From: Labilibacter sediminis | GTDB lineage: Bacteria; Bacteroidota; Bacteroidia; Bacteroidales; Marinilabiliaceae | Assembly: GCF_005877885.1 (NCBI RefSeq) | Contig: NZ_VCHY01000003.1 | Coordinates: 62,001-126,000 of the forward strand | Direction of reading: 5' to 3' | Length of the DNA: 64,000 bases | Shown here: positions 63,367 through 64,000 of the stretch, piece by piece | Position numbering within the stretch: position 1 is the stretch's first letter | Layout of the letters: each line of letters opens with the position of its first letter | The notes under the pieces: model-generated | Databases searched by the model: none | What the model was told of the DNA's origin: nothing | What the model saw: the letters and a program-made list of their open reading frames with translations, nothing else | Program-made: the position numbers and the translations under genes

Positions 63367-64000
63367 ATGAAATTACTGCTTACAGCTATTTTTTGCACCA
63401 TTATATTACACCCTGTTTATTCCCAATCATCTACAAAACCTCCACGGTTGGTTGTTTTTATTCAGGTTGATGAATTGCACACCGAACAACTTTTGGCTTT
63501 TAGAAATAAGCTTGGTAAATATGGTTTTAATCAGCTGGTAAACAAGGGAACCTTCTACCACAAGGGTAAATATGAGTCTAACACATCATTTACCGGAACA
63601 AAAACTGCAAATATGCTTTGTGGATGCTATCCCGAAACACATGGAATTATTGGAAAGGAATGGCTTTCAAAAGACAAATCACAAACTGTTCAGGCCTTTT
63701 CCTTTAAATCAGACAATACTCTTCATCCAGATTCGGGAGACATCATTATCTCCAACAGGCTAACCTCATCCATTGCTGACGAACTCAATCTTCATAACAG
63801 AGGGTTTTCCAAGATTGCCTCAATCGGATTATCGCCAGAAAAAGTTGCATTTTTTGCCAATCCCAATAAAATAGACACCTACTGGTTCGATCGCACTACC
63901 GGTAACATGATATCCGAAGCTGATTCAAGCCAACTTAAAGAGTGGGTATTAGATTTTAACGACAAACGCTTTGCTGATTTATATATAGAAAGGCAATGGG
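63367..64000 (+). CDS. Alkaline-phosphatase-superfamily protein, N-terminal part (window edge)
   Basis: ATG at 63367; 211 codons to the window edge. Signal peptide MKLLLTAIFCTIILHPVYSQ. RLVVFIQVDELHTEQLLAF supplies the first metal Asp, and NTSFTGTKTANMLCGCYPETHGIIG resembles the nucleophile region of PafA/NPP-type enzymes, though the expected Thr-Gly-Pro-Gly-His is replaced. Periplasmic or surface phosphatase/phosphodiesterase is likely; substrate unknown. Confidence 0.7.
   Translation, partial: MKLLLTAIFCTIILHPVYSQSSTKPPRLVVFIQVDELHTEQLLAFRNKLGKYGFNQLVNKGTFYHKGKYESNTSFTGTKTANMLCGCYPETHGIIGKEWLSKDKSQTVQAFSFKSDNTLHPDSGDIIISNRLTSSIADELNLHNRGFSKIASIGLSPEKVAFFANPNKIDTYWFDRTTGNMISEADSSQLKEWVLDFNDKRFADLYIERQW

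Overview
The window looks like a chromosomal segment of a Bacteroidota bacterium, most likely a marine or facultatively anaerobic member of Bacteroidales/Marinilabiliales (inference). The evidence is low GC, TAnnTTTG-type -7 boxes, a T9SS type A sorting domain (CotH protein) and a CHU_C/type B domain, the DUF6089-uppS-bamA-ompH-murI order, the DUF4290-murA pair, a TonB-dependent receptor with an N-terminal carboxypeptidase-regulatory-like domain, and a SAM-II riboswitch on metK. KorAB (ferredoxin-linked) and an NDH-2 dehydrogenase lie in the same window, which fits a flexible aerobic/anaerobic lifestyle. No insertion sequence, integrase, prophage, CRISPR array or rRNA was seen.

Layout. 1-10.2 kb is part of a surface-polysaccharide locus: an FdtB/QdtB-like aminotransferase (cut by the left edge), two FdtA-like ketoisomerases around a methyltransferase, a FemAB/GNAT-like acyltransferase, a polytopic membrane protein, an ATP-grasp ligase, two glycosyltransferases and a Wzx flippase. 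10.4-15.5 kb is housekeeping: radC, rpsT between two identical tRNA-Glu genes, metK under a SAM-II riboswitch, a ~1 kb gene-free stretch with two orphan terminators and a possible small RNA, tRNA-Asn and a PfkB/adenosine kinase. 15.5-23.4 kb holds NDH-2, a very large phosphoesterase/outer-membrane-barrel lipoprotein, an SdiA-regulated-like lipoprotein, an AEC transporter and a small cupin. 23.6-29.7 kb is a tight five-gene operon pairing a secreted CotH-kinase protein with a VTC-like polymerase domain protein, a DUF4956 membrane protein, a DUF2490 protein and a small lipoprotein. 30-33.7 kb: a DUF2807 adhesin-like protein and KorAB.

34.2-41.7 kb is envelope biogenesis: gamma-carbonic anhydrase, murI, three OmpH/Skp chaperones, bamA, uppS and a DUF6089 protein. 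42-51.4 kb: kbl, dnaJ-grpE, two TlpA-like thioredoxin-fold proteins (one without its cysteines), murA with Asp in place of the fosfomycin-target Cys, DUF4290 and a PcrA/UvrD helicase. 51.7-60.1 kb is more accessory: two paralogous secreted TonB-C-like proteins around a PAS-LuxR regulator, a TonB-dependent receptor, a 7TM-AraC regulator, a zincin-like protein and a CHU_C-domain secreted protein. 60.2-64 kb: an EF-G paralogue lacking the catalytic His of G3, a DUF190 protein and the start of an alkaline-phosphatase-superfamily protein.

The strongest leads are the CotH/VTC/DUF4956 operon, the EF-G paralogue, the TonB-C-like pair with its regulator, the phosphoesterase-barrel fusion, the metK leader and the orphan terminators at 13.3-13.9 kb. 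All family calls come from reading the sequence; no database search was run.
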